From positions 1-12,340 of the forward strand of contig DASTBA010000004.1 of assembly GCA_035712285.1 (NCBI GenBank): a stretch of DNA of 12,340 nucleotides. Reading direction: 5' to 3'. Each line of letters begins with the position of its first letter. The first letter of the stretch is position 1. The notes beneath the pieces are model-generated. The model searched no databases. It was not told the origin of the DNA and was given only the letters and a program-made list of their open reading frames with translations. Shown piece by piece: positions 1-6,345 of this stretch. A program made the position numbers and the translations under genes. This DNA is from CAMLHP01 sp035712285. Lineage in GTDB: Bacteria > Gemmatimonadota > Gemmatimonadetes > Gemmatimonadales > GWC2-71-9.

Positions 1-28
1 CAGGGCGGAGCGCGAACGTACCACGCAC

Positions 29-128
29 GTCACCCCGGCGAAAGCCGGGGTCCAGTGATGGGAGGGATGGTCAACCTGGATTCCGGCTTTCGCCGGAATG
101 ACATGGATTCCCGCGTGCGCGGGAATGA
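29..128. repeat. Cluster of three dRS3/REP-like palindromes
   Basis: Three 20-bp palindromes, each with 8-bp arms and a 4-nt loop, lie at 32-51 (ACCCCGGC/GCCGGGGT), 80-99 (ATTCCGGC/GCCGGAAT) and 107-126 (ATTCCCGC/GCGGGAAT). Each is flanked by GTCA on one side and TCCA or TCCAG on the other. By these flanks the first copy is in one orientation and the other two are reversed. The core resembles the Neisseria dRS3 repeat (ATTCCC-N8-GGGAAT), a pattern known in many bacterial genomes. A related pair occurs at 10671-10744. The copies could act as transcript ends, mRNA-stability hairpins or landing sites for mobile DNA; the sequence does not say which. Nothing is recognised in bases 1-28. Confidence 0.85.
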
Positions 129-129
129 C

Positions 130-172
130 GAGGCGGACGCAACCTGCCCGCCTTGTCCGCCTCGTCCGTCCT
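130..172 (-). repeat. 9-bp repeat tract and inverted repeat at the GH20 gene's 3' end
   Basis: Three 9-bp units run on the plus strand: GCCCGCCTT (146-154), GTCCGCCTC (155-163) and GTCCGTCCT (164-172). The last one overlaps the GH20 stop codon (TAG, complement of 171-173). GAGGCGGAC at 130-138 pairs perfectly with GTCCGCCTC at 155-163 across a 16-nt loop, so the transcript of the minus-strand gene could fold into a 9-bp stem just past its stop. There is no U tract, so a classic intrinsic terminator is uncertain. The first unit, GCCCGCCTT, recurs exactly in the tract at 10757-10792. Confidence 0.6.
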
Positions 173-1865
173 ATTTCAGATTCCCCACCCACCGCGGCCC
201 GCCGAGCGGCCGGTAGTTCACGTCCAGCGCATCCAGGCGCTTCAGGTGCGTGTCCAGCCGACGCAGGAAATCCCCGTAGTTCCGGAGGCTGTCCGGCGTC
301 CACATCACCTCGCTGAACGCCGAGGTACGGGGATACGCCATGTACTCCGCCTGCTTCGGCGTCGGGATGTACTCGGTCCAGATCTGTACCTGCGCGCCCA
401 GCACGTGTTTCCGGTAGGCCGGTTCCAGCGAATCAGGGTAGGGCTCGTAGGAGTACACGGTATCAATCGGCAGGAAACCGCCGATGGCCACCGGTTCGCT
501 CTTCTGGTCCAGTGACTGGTAGTGATCGAGATAGGTGTGACTCCCCGGCGCCATGACGACGTCGTGCCCCTGGCGCGCCGCGGCGATCCCGCCCGCCACC
601 CCGCGCCATGACATCACCGCCGCGCCGGGGGCGAGGCCGCCCTCGAGAATCTCGTCCCACCCGATCAGCCGGCGGCCATGCGCGGTGAGGAGCTTGTCCA
701 TCTGGCCAATGAACCAGCTCTGCAGTTCGTCCTCGTTCCGGAGGCCGAGCTCCTTGATCCGTGCCTGGATCTCCGGGCTCGCCTTCCACAGCGTCTTGTC
801 CGCCTCGTCCCCGCCCACGTGGATGAACTTCGACGGGAAGAGTTCCATCACCTCGGTGAGCACATCCTGGAAGAACTTCACCGTGGCATCGGTGGGGTTG
901 AGGATGTTGCTGAAGACGCCCCAGTAGGTCGCGACGGTGGTGGTGTCACCCGCCATGCCAAGCTCGGGATAGGCCGCGATGGCGGCGACCGCATGCCCCG
1001 GCATCTCGATCTCGGGCACGACATTGATGTGCCGGTCCGCCGCGTAGCGCACGATCTCCCGGATGTCATCCTGGGTGTAGAACCCGCCGGTGGGGATGCT
1101 GTCGAAACGCATCGGCTGGCCCCTGGGCGGCCAGGGCGGAATCATGGTCTGCCGGCGCCAGGCGCCCACCGTCGTGAGTTTCGGATACTTCTTGATCTCG
1201 ATCCGCCAGCCCTGGTCATCGGTGAGATGCCAGTGGAAGGAATTCATCTTGTGGAGCGCCAGGAGATCGATGTACTTCTTGACGAACTCCCTGGGCATGA
1301 AGTGCCGGACGACGTCGAGGTGGGCGCCGCGCCACGCGAACCTCGGCGCGTCCTCGATCCGGACCGCCGGCATCGCCCACCGGACGCTGTCCACCGGTGC
1401 CGAGCGGAAGATCGCCGGCGGCAGCAGCTGGCGGATGGTCTGCACACCGTAGAAGAGGCCGGCATCGGTGCGGGCCCGCACCATTACCCGCCTGGGCGTC
1501 ACGGTCAGCCGGTATCCCTCGGCGCCGGCGGACGCGAGCGACGTATCGCGGATGAGCACGATCTCGTGTCCGGACGCGACCGCACCCCGGCGCACGGTGA
1601 GCCGCCAGCCGGTGGCCGGCTCCAGGTAGTCGGCCAGCTGCTCGCCGACATGGCGGGAGGTGCGTTCCACCCGGATCACCGTTCCGGCCGTGAGGCGGAA
1701 CTCGCCCGGCTCCATCGTGACCCTGGCAGGGCGGGGTATCACGGTGAGCGCCTCCTGCGCACCGAGATTCCGGGGCATGAGAAAGGCTGCCCAGACAGCG
1801 ACCCCGCAGCGGAACAGGGCTCGGGTCAGGGCGCGGCTATGGCCAGCGGGTGGGTTTGGTGGCAT
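171..1865 (-). CDS. Beta-N-acetylhexosaminidase, glycoside hydrolase family 20, exported
   Basis: 564 aa. It should remove terminal N-acetylglucosamine or N-acetylgalactosamine from chitin oligomers, peptidoglycan fragments or glycans, by GH20 substrate-assisted catalysis in the periplasm or outside. An N-terminal signal peptide (about 1-37, basic residues, then a CGVAVWAAF core ending LGAQ) is followed by a GH20b-type domain (about 38-170) and the (beta/alpha)8 catalytic domain (about 173-530). The catalytic pair is D353-E354 in HVGGDE. Other family landmarks are HWHLTDDQGWR (211-221), PEIEMPGH (284-291) and a late W-T-E (496-498). The ATG at 1865 was chosen because it starts the signal peptide cleanly. 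A GTG at 1913 would add 16 residues read mostly from a 7-bp tandem repeat. Neither start has a clear Shine-Dalgarno. A GlsB gene lies 51 nt upstream in the same direction. Natural substrate not determinable here. Confidence 0.95.
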   Translation of the reverse strand: MPPNPPAGHSRALTRALFRCGVAVWAAFLMPRNLGAQEALTVIPRPARVTMEPGEFRLTAGTVIRVERTSRHVGEQLADYLEPATGWRLTVRRGAVASGHEIVLIRDTSLASAGAEGYRLTVTPRRVMVRARTDAGLFYGVQTIRQLLPPAIFRSAPVDSVRWAMPAVRIEDAPRFAWRGAHLDVVRHFMPREFVKKYIDLLALHKMNSFHWHLTDDQGWRIEIKKYPKLTTVGAWRRQTMIPPWPPRGQPMRFDSIPTGGFYTQDDIREIVRYAADRHINVVPEIEMPGHAVAAIAAYPELGMAGDTTTVATYWGVFSNILNPTDATVKFFQDVLTEVMELFPSKFIHVGGDEADKTLWKASPEIQARIKELGLRNEDELQSWFIGQMDKLLTAHGRRLIGWDEILEGGLAPGAAVMSWRGVAGGIAAARQGHDVVMAPGSHTYLDHYQSLDQKSEPVAIGGFLPIDTVYSYEPYPDSLEPAYRKHVLGAQVQIWTEYIPTPKQAEYMAYPRTSAFSEVMWTPDSLRNYGDFLRRLDTHLKRLDALDVNYRPLGGPRWVGNLK

Positions 1866-1870
1866 TATGG

Positions 1871-1905
1871 GGATTCGGGATTCGGGACTCGGGACTCGGG
1901 TCTCG
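1871..1905. repeat. Five-unit 7-bp tandem repeat in the GH20 leader
   Basis: Five adjacent 7-bp units: GGATTCG twice, GGACTCG twice, then GGTCTCG. They fill most of the 51-nt gap between the GlsB stop and the GH20 ATG, ending 5 nt before that ATG. Seven is not a multiple of three, so a change in unit number would shift any frame read through it from the upstream GTG at 1913, without touching the ATG at 1865. The 12-mer CGGGACTCGGGA inside it (1883-1894) recurs in the leader of the aminotransferase gene (12104-12115). Confidence 0.85.
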
Positions 1906-1916
1906 CGACCCACGAC

Positions 1917-2165
1917 TCACAACCGTCGCACCGCCCGCATCACGACGAGCAGCACGGCGGCGCCGATGAAGGCGACCACGATGGCGCCGATCAGTCCGCC
2001 CGCGGGAGAGGCGACGCCGAGCGCATTGAAGACGAGGCCGCCGATGATGGCGCCCAGCATGCCGACGATCACATCACCCAGGAGGCCGTAGCCGATACCG
2101 CCGACCGCGTAGCTGGCGAGCACGCCGGCGACCAGACCAACCAGAATCCACGTGAGCAGGGGCAT
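1917..2165 (-). CDS. GlsB/YeaQ/YmgE-family small membrane protein
   Basis: 82 aa, almost entirely hydrophobic, with three predicted membrane segments (about 4-22, 27-50, 57-78) and a basic tail (RAVRRL). Glycine-rich helices with GxxG spacing (VGMLGAIIGG, 35-43; AGGLIGAIVVAFIGAA, 55-70) are typical of the transglycosylase-associated/GlsB family. These are stress-associated inner-membrane proteins of unknown biochemical role. The ATG at 2165 gives the normal family length. A longer frame from 2291 would add 42 non-hydrophobic residues and overlap the divergent gene at 2236, so it was rejected. GAGG sits 6 nt upstream as a weak ribosome site. It lacks the M-P-G-x-D-P-G-G segment seen in the second GlsB protein at 6346, so the two belong to different subgroups. 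Confidence 0.88.
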   Translation of the reverse strand: MPLLTWILVGLVAGVLASYAVGGIGYGLLGDVIVGMLGAIIGGLVFNALGVASPAGGLIGAIVVAFIGAAVLLVVMRAVRRL

Positions 2166-2235
2166 GGGGGCCTCGACGGGACGCCTCCTAACATAAGGGC
2201 GCCTCCGCTCGTGCGGTAAGACCTGGAGACCCATC
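2166..2235. promoter_or_regulatory. Divergent promoter region, overlapping -10-like boxes
   Basis: A 70-nt gap between divergent genes, with one AT-rich island around 2187-2197. On the minus strand TATGTT (complement of 2190-2195) is a fair -10 match, with a weak TTACCG 18 nt further upstream, giving a leader of roughly 18 nt for the GlsB gene. On the plus strand TAACAT (2189-2194) could serve the 75-aa protein gene. The two boxes overlap, so the promoters would compete. Inferred from motifs only. Confidence 0.35.
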
Positions 2236-2463
2236 ATGGCCAACTTCCAGCGCACCATCCAGTCCCCCGACGCCACCGAGCGCGCGGTCATCCACCGGCG
2301 GCCGGACGGCTTCTATGCGGTACATTTCGAACGCTTCGATGACTCGGTCGTCACCGCAATCGGTGCGATGAGCGACCCGTTCTGGCGGCTGGAGGAACCA
2401 GCCGCGGTGCTGGCGACCCTGGAGGAGGCCGAACGCCTCGCCCAGGCACGTTTCGGCACCTGA
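2236..2463 (+). CDS. Small hypothetical protein, first gene of the CPBP operon
   Basis: 75 aa, family not recognised. No signal peptide or membrane segment, so probably cytoplasmic. The N-terminal half alternates polar and aromatic residues in likely beta strands (AVIHRRPDGFYAVHFERFDD, 17-36). The C-terminal third is an acidic helix (LEEPAAVLATLEEAERLAQA, 52-71). GGAG at 2225-2228 lies 7 nt before the ATG, a good ribosome site supporting a real gene. The reading frame has the high third-position GC of its neighbours. It lies 19 nt upstream of the CPBP protease gene and is probably co-transcribed with it. No function is assigned. Confidence 0.75.
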   Translation: MANFQRTIQSPDATERAVIHRRPDGFYAVHFERFDDSVVTAIGAMSDPFWRLEEPAAVLATLEEAERLAQARFGT

Positions 2464-2482
2464 ACCCGCGACCTGGACCACG

Positions 2483-3190
2483 ATGATCACACTGGCCGGC
2501 TGGTTCTACCTGGCGTTCTTCGGGCTCCTGATCCCGTGGCTCGCCTTCCGCTCGCGCGACAAGCTCGCGGCGCACGGGAGCGTTCCCCGGGAGCGCCACT
2601 TTGTCAGCGTCATCTTCCAGCTGCTGGTGTTCCTCGTCATCTCGCTGGTGGTGGCCCGGGTCCAGCTCATCCCCGTGTGGAAGGCGCCGGGCGGACGGTG
2701 GCTGCCCTGGATCGTGGCGGCGGGCTTCGTGGCTCTCGGCGTGCTGCTGATGCGCCCGCGCTGGCGGGCCGGCGTCGTGAAGCGTGACCCGAAGATCCGG
2801 CTCTTCATGCCGGCCACCCCGCGGGAACGGTCGCTCTGGGTGCTGCTGTCGGTCGCGGCCGGCGTGAGCGAGGAAGTGACGTACCGTGGCGTGCTCTTCG
2901 CGCTGTTCTGGATCTGGACCGGCTCACCGCTCGCGGCCGCGGCCATTGCCGCGGTGATCTTCGGCGTGAGTCACGTGGTCCAGGGATGGCAGGCTGCCGG
3001 CATCGTGACGCTGATCGCGCTGGCGGCCCACGGGCTCGTCTGGCTCGACGGCACCCTGTATCCGGTGATCGCGGCGCACATCGTGTACGATGTCATCGCC
3101 GGCCTCACCTATGGCCGCCTCGGCAAAGAACTCGGATACCCCGACTCCGCTTCGTCCGGCATCACCCCCGATCCGCTGCCGACACCCTGA
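2483..3190 (+). CDS. CPBP-family intramembrane metalloprotease
   Basis: 235 aa polytopic membrane protein. The CPBP (CAAX protease/bacteriocin-processing, Rce1-like) signatures are all present and in order: E130-E131-x3-R135 (SEEVTYRG), F160-x3-H164 (FGVSH) and H199-x3-D203 (HIVYD). These are the conserved glutamates, histidines and terminal acidic residue forming the metal-dependent active site within the membrane. Hydrophobic segments are seen near 1-21, 41-60, 74-91, 118-145, 148-165, 171-187 and 191-208. Bacterial members cleave substrates in or near the membrane, and some act in bacteriocin self-immunity; the substrate here is unknown. The ATG at 2483 starts directly with a membrane helix, but no good Shine-Dalgarno is visible. 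It sits between a small unknown gene (19 nt upstream) and a DinB gene (23 nt downstream) and is likely part of one operon. Confidence 0.92.
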   Translation: MITLAGWFYLAFFGLLIPWLAFRSRDKLAAHGSVPRERHFVSVIFQLLVFLVISLVVARVQLIPVWKAPGGRWLPWIVAAGFVALGVLLMRPRWRAGVVKRDPKIRLFMPATPRERSLWVLLSVAAGVSEEVTYRGVLFALFWIWTGSPLAAAAIAAVIFGVSHVVQGWQAAGIVTLIALAAHGLVWLDGTLYPVIAAHIVYDVIAGLTYGRLGKELGYPDSASSGITPDPLPTP

Positions 3191-3213
3191 ACGGCCTGCC
3201 TGCGGAGGTCCCC

Positions 3214-3702
3214 ATGCTCGACCACATCCGCCGTCTCTTCGCCCATCTGGCCTGGGCCGATTCGCACGTGCTCGAGTCGATCCGCGAGGCCGGAGACCCG
3301 CCCCGCTCTCGCGAGCTCTTTGCCCACATCATCGGCGCCGAGCTGGTCTGGCTCGCGCGCATCGAGGGACACAAGTCCGACGTGCCGGTCTGGCCGGAGC
3401 TCTCGCTCTACCAGTGCGGCATCCATGCCGGCAAGGTACGCGAGGGATACCAGCGCCTTCTCGGCACACTGGACGAACCGGGCCTCGGTCGCATGGTGCA
3501 CTACGTGAACAGCGCGGGCCAGGCCTACGATTCCGAAGTGGGTGACATGCTGCTCCAGGTGGCGCTCCACGGCTCCTACCATCGGGGGCAGATCGCCCAG
3601 CTGATCCGGGGCGGCGGGGGCGTGCCGAGCCCGACCGACTACATCGGCTTCGTACGGGGCGCGCCGGCCGCGACGCGGATGGACGGCGCCGACCACCGCT
3701 GA
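3214..3702 (+). CDS. DinB-family (YfiT-like fold) protein, first of two
   Basis: 162 aa, a four-helix-bundle DinB/YfiT-like protein. The family's metal triad is visible: H38 in helix 2 (LFAHIIGAE) and H119 with H123 in HGSYHRGQI. The C-terminal PTDYIGFVR segment is also typical. Members bind a divalent metal; some are thiol-dependent S-transferases (bacillithiol or mycothiol partners) and others were first noted as DNA-damage-induced. The activity here is unproven. The name does not mean DNA polymerase IV. The ATG at 3214 has GCGGAGG just upstream (a strong ribosome site). Its TGA overlaps the next start by one base (TGATG), so it is translationally coupled to the DUF3565 gene. It belongs to a different DinB subgroup from the gene at 8559. 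Confidence 0.92.
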   Translation: MLDHIRRLFAHLAWADSHVLESIREAGDPPRSRELFAHIIGAELVWLARIEGHKSDVPVWPELSLYQCGIHAGKVREGYQRLLGTLDEPGLGRMVHYVNSAGQAYDSEVGDMLLQVALHGSYHRGQIAQLIRGGGGVPSPTDYIGFVRGAPAATRMDGADHR

Positions 3703-3908
3703 TGCAGCAGCCGATTGTCGGATACCACCAGGATGAGGAACGACACTGGGTCGCGGAACTCGCCTGCGGCCACACCCAGCACGTGCGGCACGACCCGCCC
3801 TGGCAGGTGCGCGAATGGGTCACGACGCCGGCAGGAAGAGCGAGTCGGCTGGGGATGATGCTGGAGTGCCTGAAGTGTGACGGGAAGGAGTCGGCAGTCG
3901 CCCGCTGA
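3702..3908 (+). CDS. DUF3565 small zinc-ribbon-like protein
   Basis: 68 aa. The sequence matches the DUF3565 pattern closely: VGYHQDEERHWVAELACGH then TQHVRHDPPWQ. Likely metal ligands are C22, H24, H27 or H30, paired with C56 and C59 (CLKC), giving a small zinc-binding fold. Soluble, with no signal peptide. Function of the family is unknown. The start ATG overlaps the DinB stop (TGATG at 3700-3704), so translation is coupled, which suggests the two proteins are needed together. The stop lies 8 nt from the convergent creatininase-family stop, leaving no room for a separate terminator. Confidence 0.9.
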   Translation: MQQPIVGYHQDEERHWVAELACGHTQHVRHDPPWQVREWVTTPAGRASRLGMMLECLKCDGKESAVAR

Positions 3909-3916
3909 CTGTCGGC

Positions 3917-4681
3917 CTACACGTACAGCTTCCCCGGCTCCGCCGCCGCCAGCTCCACGAGAAAATCGCTGAGCCACCTGACCACCGCCTGCACGAAGCG
4001 CTCGCCCTTTGCCGCCGAAGCGGCGGCGGGATTGCCGACGCCGGTGTCATCGGTGACCTCGATCCAGTGCCGTGGTGTCCAGGCCGAGCCATCCCGGAAG
4101 GCCTCGATGCCGAATGGGCGAGCGGTGCCGGGGCCGACGCCGGAGAGCGGCCGCACCAGGTCCGGCGCCACGTGCTGCATGACGCTGGTCTCGAGTTCGC
4201 CGGCATGGTCGCCGGGTTCGTCGAAGTAGTCAGCGGGCCTGACCGCGCTGTACCAGTTGGCCTGGCAGAGCAGCAGGCCCGCCTCCGGCTGCAGCTCCCG
4301 GATGATCTGGCGGAAGTCGTTGCCGCCGTGGCCATTCAGGATGAGCAGCTTGCGGACGCCGTGCCCGGCGAGCCCCGGAAGCAGATCGCGGATGACCGCC
4401 AGTTGCGTGCTCGGGTTCATGTTGAGGCAGAGCGGGATCTCGCGCTGCCCGGTCTGCACGCCGAAGGGAATTGCGGGGAGCACCACGACCCGGGCGCCAC
4501 GTTCCCACGCTGAAGCGGCGGCCCGAATGGCCACCGCCCCGGTCTCGATGGTGTCGGTGCCGTAGGGCAGGTGCCGGTTGTGGGCCTCGGTGGCGCCCCA
4601 GGGAAGGATGGCCACCTCGAACGGCGCGCCCCGGACCTCATCCCACGATGCTTCAGCCAGGACGTACGGGCGGGCAGCCAT
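3917..4681 (-). CDS. Creatininase-family amidohydrolase
   Basis: 254 aa, close to the usual length. The motif E32-A-H34-N-R-H37-L-P-x-x-T-D43 matches the metal-binding signature of creatininase (E-x-H ... D). H118 in NGHGGN and E162 in DHAGELETS complete the conserved set. True creatininase has NGHYEN with a glutamate ligand two residues after the histidine; here that position is G120. This points to other family branches (for example FAPy deformylase or MftE-like peptidases) rather than creatinine hydrolysis. The substrate is probably a small amide, but cannot be named. No signal peptide, so cytoplasmic. Only 15 nt separate it from the upstream coiled-coil gene, so the two are likely co-transcribed. 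The ribosome site before ATG 4681 is weak. Confidence 0.9.
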   Translation of the reverse strand: MAARPYVLAEASWDEVRGAPFEVAILPWGATEAHNRHLPYGTDTIETGAVAIRAAASAWERGARVVVLPAIPFGVQTGQREIPLCLNMNPSTQLAVIRDLLPGLAGHGVRKLLILNGHGGNDFRQIIRELQPEAGLLLCQANWYSAVRPADYFDEPGDHAGELETSVMQHVAPDLVRPLSGVGPGTARPFGIEAFRDGSAWTPRHWIEVTDDTGVGNPAAASAAKGERFVQAVVRWLSDFLVELAAAEPGKLYV

Positions 4682-4696
4682 TCCGGGATGTCGCCC

Positions 4697-5389
4697 CTAC
4701 CTCAGCGACTTCACCGCCCGCTGCGCATCCAGCAGCCGGAGCTGTTCGTCGGCCAGGCGGCCTTCCTTGTCGGCCAGGGACTTCCGGGCATTCGCCAGAT
4801 CCTTCCGCCGCTGGATGGCGGTGCGGGTCGCGGTCTGGACGTCGGTGTCCATCTGGGTCGTGAGCGAGGCGCTGTCGGCGGCGGCCAAGGTTGCCTGACG
4901 GTCCACCAGCGCACGCTCCGCGGCCACCACCTTCTGTTCCGCCCGGGCCACGTCGCGCCGCGCTTCCTGTACGCCGATCTCGTCATCGCGCACGTTGCGC
5001 GCGCGCTCCAGGAGGTTGATCCGCACCTCCTGGGCCCCCTTCTGGCGCTCGAGCTCCAGGCGGTCGCCCTCCCGCTTTTCCTTCTTCGCGAGGTCCAGGC
5101 TCTTCTTGATCGTGGCGAGCTGGGACTTGGCGATATCCCTCCGGGACTCCGCCTGGCTCTTGTTGTTCCGGGCCTCGTCGATCGCGCGGGTGGCGGCGAG
5201 CTCCTCGTCCCGGGCCGCATCCTCTGCCTGCCGGAGTTCGTCCGGCGTGCCGACGGTGATCACCGATTCGAGGGCCCGTTCCACCGGAGCGCCCGGTGCG
5301 TCCTGGGCGGCCAGCGGGGTCGCGAGCATCATGAGCGGAAGCGCGCATAGCGCGAGCGGCAGGCGATATCTTTGGGGGCAGCGGTTCAT
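4697..5389 (-). CDS. Exported coiled-coil protein of unknown function
   Basis: 230 aa. A clear signal peptide (about 1-29; hydrophobic core PLALCALPLMML, end TPLAAQ) is followed by a charged, alanine-rich, almost continuous helix from about 50 to 228. Heptad-like runs of Leu/Ala/Ile alternate with Lys, Arg, Glu and Asp, so a long coiled coil in the periplasm is expected. No enzyme motif is visible. The ATG at 5389 was chosen because AGGAGGA lies just upstream, a near-perfect ribosome site, and because it opens the signal peptide. A longer frame from 5467 was rejected. Such proteins may act as envelope spacers or as adaptors for efflux or secretion, but this is only inference. It is transcribed divergently from the DUF481 barrel gene and leads the creatininase-family gene. 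Confidence 0.85.
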   Translation of the reverse strand: MNRCPQRYRLPLALCALPLMMLATPLAAQDAPGAPVERALESVITVGTPDELRQAEDAARDEELAATRAIDEARNNKSQAESRRDIAKSQLATIKKSLDLAKKEKREGDRLELERQKGAQEVRINLLERARNVRDDEIGVQEARRDVARAEQKVVAAERALVDRQATLAAADSASLTTQMDTDVQTATRTAIQRRKDLANARKSLADKEGRLADEQLRLLDAQRAVKSLR

Positions 5390-5484
5390 CCGGCGTTCCT
5401 CCTGAGCGCCACCGGCCCGGCGCGCACGCGCCGACCAGCCGGTCTTGTTCCGCCAATCTAACGTCATTCCGGAGGGATGGTACG
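5390..5484. promoter_or_regulatory. Divergent promoter region between coiled-coil and DUF481 genes
   Basis: A 95-nt gap between divergent start codons. Its only AT-rich point is AATCTAACGTCATT (5455-5468). TAACGT (5459-5464) is a plausible plus-strand -10 box, and TAGATT (complement of 5455-5460) a plausible minus-strand one; they overlap by two bases. No convincing -35 box is visible on either strand. GGAGG at 5471-5475 is the ribosome site of the DUF481 gene, 9 nt before its ATG. Confidence 0.35.
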
Positions 5485-6240
5485 ATGCAATACCCCACCC
5501 GCGGTCGCGCCGCAGCGCTCTCCCTGGTGGTACTCGGGCTCCTCTCTCTGTCCACGGCCGGCGAGGCCGCGGCCCAGGACTCGGGCAAGCGACTCCACAC
5601 CACCGGCAATGTGAGTTTCGTCAATACCGCCGGCAACAGCGACCTCACCACCCTGAGCGGCGGTGAGCTCCTGACCTACACCACGGCCGACTCACTCTGG
5701 AAGCTGCAGCAGACGGCCGGGGCGGTGTACGGCCATTCCCAGGATTCCACCACGGCCAGCGCGTTCAATGCCGGCGGCCGCCTGGATCGCACCCTCTCCT
5801 CACGACTCTCGGCGTTCGCGGGCGCGAGCTGGATGCGGAACCGGTTCGCCGGCATCTCCCGCCGGTTCGAGGAGCCCATCGGGCTGGCTTACCAGCTTCT
5901 GGCGCTGGCGCGGGACCAGCTGAGCCTGGAAGGGGGCGCCTCCTTCACCCAGCAACGGAGCACCGCCGGGGTGAGCGACAATTTCGTGGCCGCCCGGGCA
6001 GCGGGGAACTACAAGCACCTGCTTACCGACAAGGCCTTCGTGTCGCAGTTCGTCGAATTCCTCCCCAACCTCAAGACCAGCAAGGACTTGCGCGTCAACT
6101 CCGAGACGGCCATCGTGGCGCCGATCTCCACCGCGCTGGCGCTCAAGGCGTCCTACATCATCCACTTCGACAACCTGCCGGAGCCGGGGTTCAAGAAGAC
6201 GGACCGGATCCTGAGCTCGGGGCTTCAGGTCACGTTCTAG
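5485..6240 (+). CDS. DUF481 outer-membrane beta-barrel protein
   Basis: 251 aa. A signal peptide covers about 1-31 (core ALSLVVLGLLSLS, end EAAAQ). The mature part begins with the DUF481 hallmark GNVSFVNTAGNSDLTTLSGG (41-60). It continues as alternating strands with aromatic ends and finishes on a terminal phenylalanine (LQVTF), the usual outer-membrane insertion signal. This agrees with a YdiY-like porin or barrel protein in the outer membrane, and so with a diderm host. The family's cargo is not established. GGAGG at 5471-5475 precedes the ATG by 9 nt. It is divergent from an exported coiled-coil gene, and the shared promoter region hints at linked control of two envelope proteins. Confidence 0.9.
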   Translation: MQYPTRGRAAALSLVVLGLLSLSTAGEAAAQDSGKRLHTTGNVSFVNTAGNSDLTTLSGGELLTYTTADSLWKLQQTAGAVYGHSQDSTTASAFNAGGRLDRTLSSRLSAFAGASWMRNRFAGISRRFEEPIGLAYQLLALARDQLSLEGGASFTQQRSTAGVSDNFVAARAAGNYKHLLTDKAFVSQFVEFLPNLKTSKDLRVNSETAIVAPISTALALKASYIIHFDNLPEPGFKKTDRILSSGLQVTF

Positions 6241-6267
6241 CCGTCGGGGTGGACGAACGGCGGATTT

Positions 6268-6288
6268 CGCTCCATTGTGTAGGGAGCG
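6268..6288 (+). promoter_or_regulatory. Stem-loop between DUF481 and second GlsB gene
   Basis: CGCTCC (6268-6273) pairs perfectly with GGAGCG (6283-6288) across a 9-nt AT-rich loop (ATTGTGTAG). No T tract follows, so it is not a classic terminator. It may stabilise or attenuate the transcript across the 105-nt gap (6241-6345), which has no other clear promoter signal. Weak evidence. Confidence 0.3.
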
Positions 6289-6345
6289 CTGTCCCGGGCG
6301 CCGTGCCGGCGCGGGCGGACTGGTCTCACCTCATCTGGAGGCGGT

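Noticed and set aside
29..128. CRISPR-like reading of the repeated palindromes
   Set aside because: Copies differ in sequence and orientation, spacing is irregular and no cas gene is present.
1866..1913. N-terminal extension of the GH20 protein from GTG 1913
   Set aside because: It is encoded mostly by the 7-bp repeat and would place 16 polar residues before the signal peptide. It is kept only as a possible alternative in the findings.
678..2219. Long plus-strand open frame (513 codons) opposite the GH20 gene
   Set aside because: It is antisense to a GH20 gene with intact motifs. Its translation is rich in Arg, His, Asp and Gly with no fold-like pattern, as expected for a mirror frame in GC-rich DNA.
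2166..2291. Upstream extension of the first GlsB protein
   Set aside because: The extra 42 residues are charged, unlike the family, and overlap the divergent 75-aa gene and its ribosome site.
3214..3702. DinB as DNA polymerase IV
   Set aside because: The protein is a 162-aa four-helix-bundle with a His triad and has no Y-family polymerase motifs; the shared name is historical.
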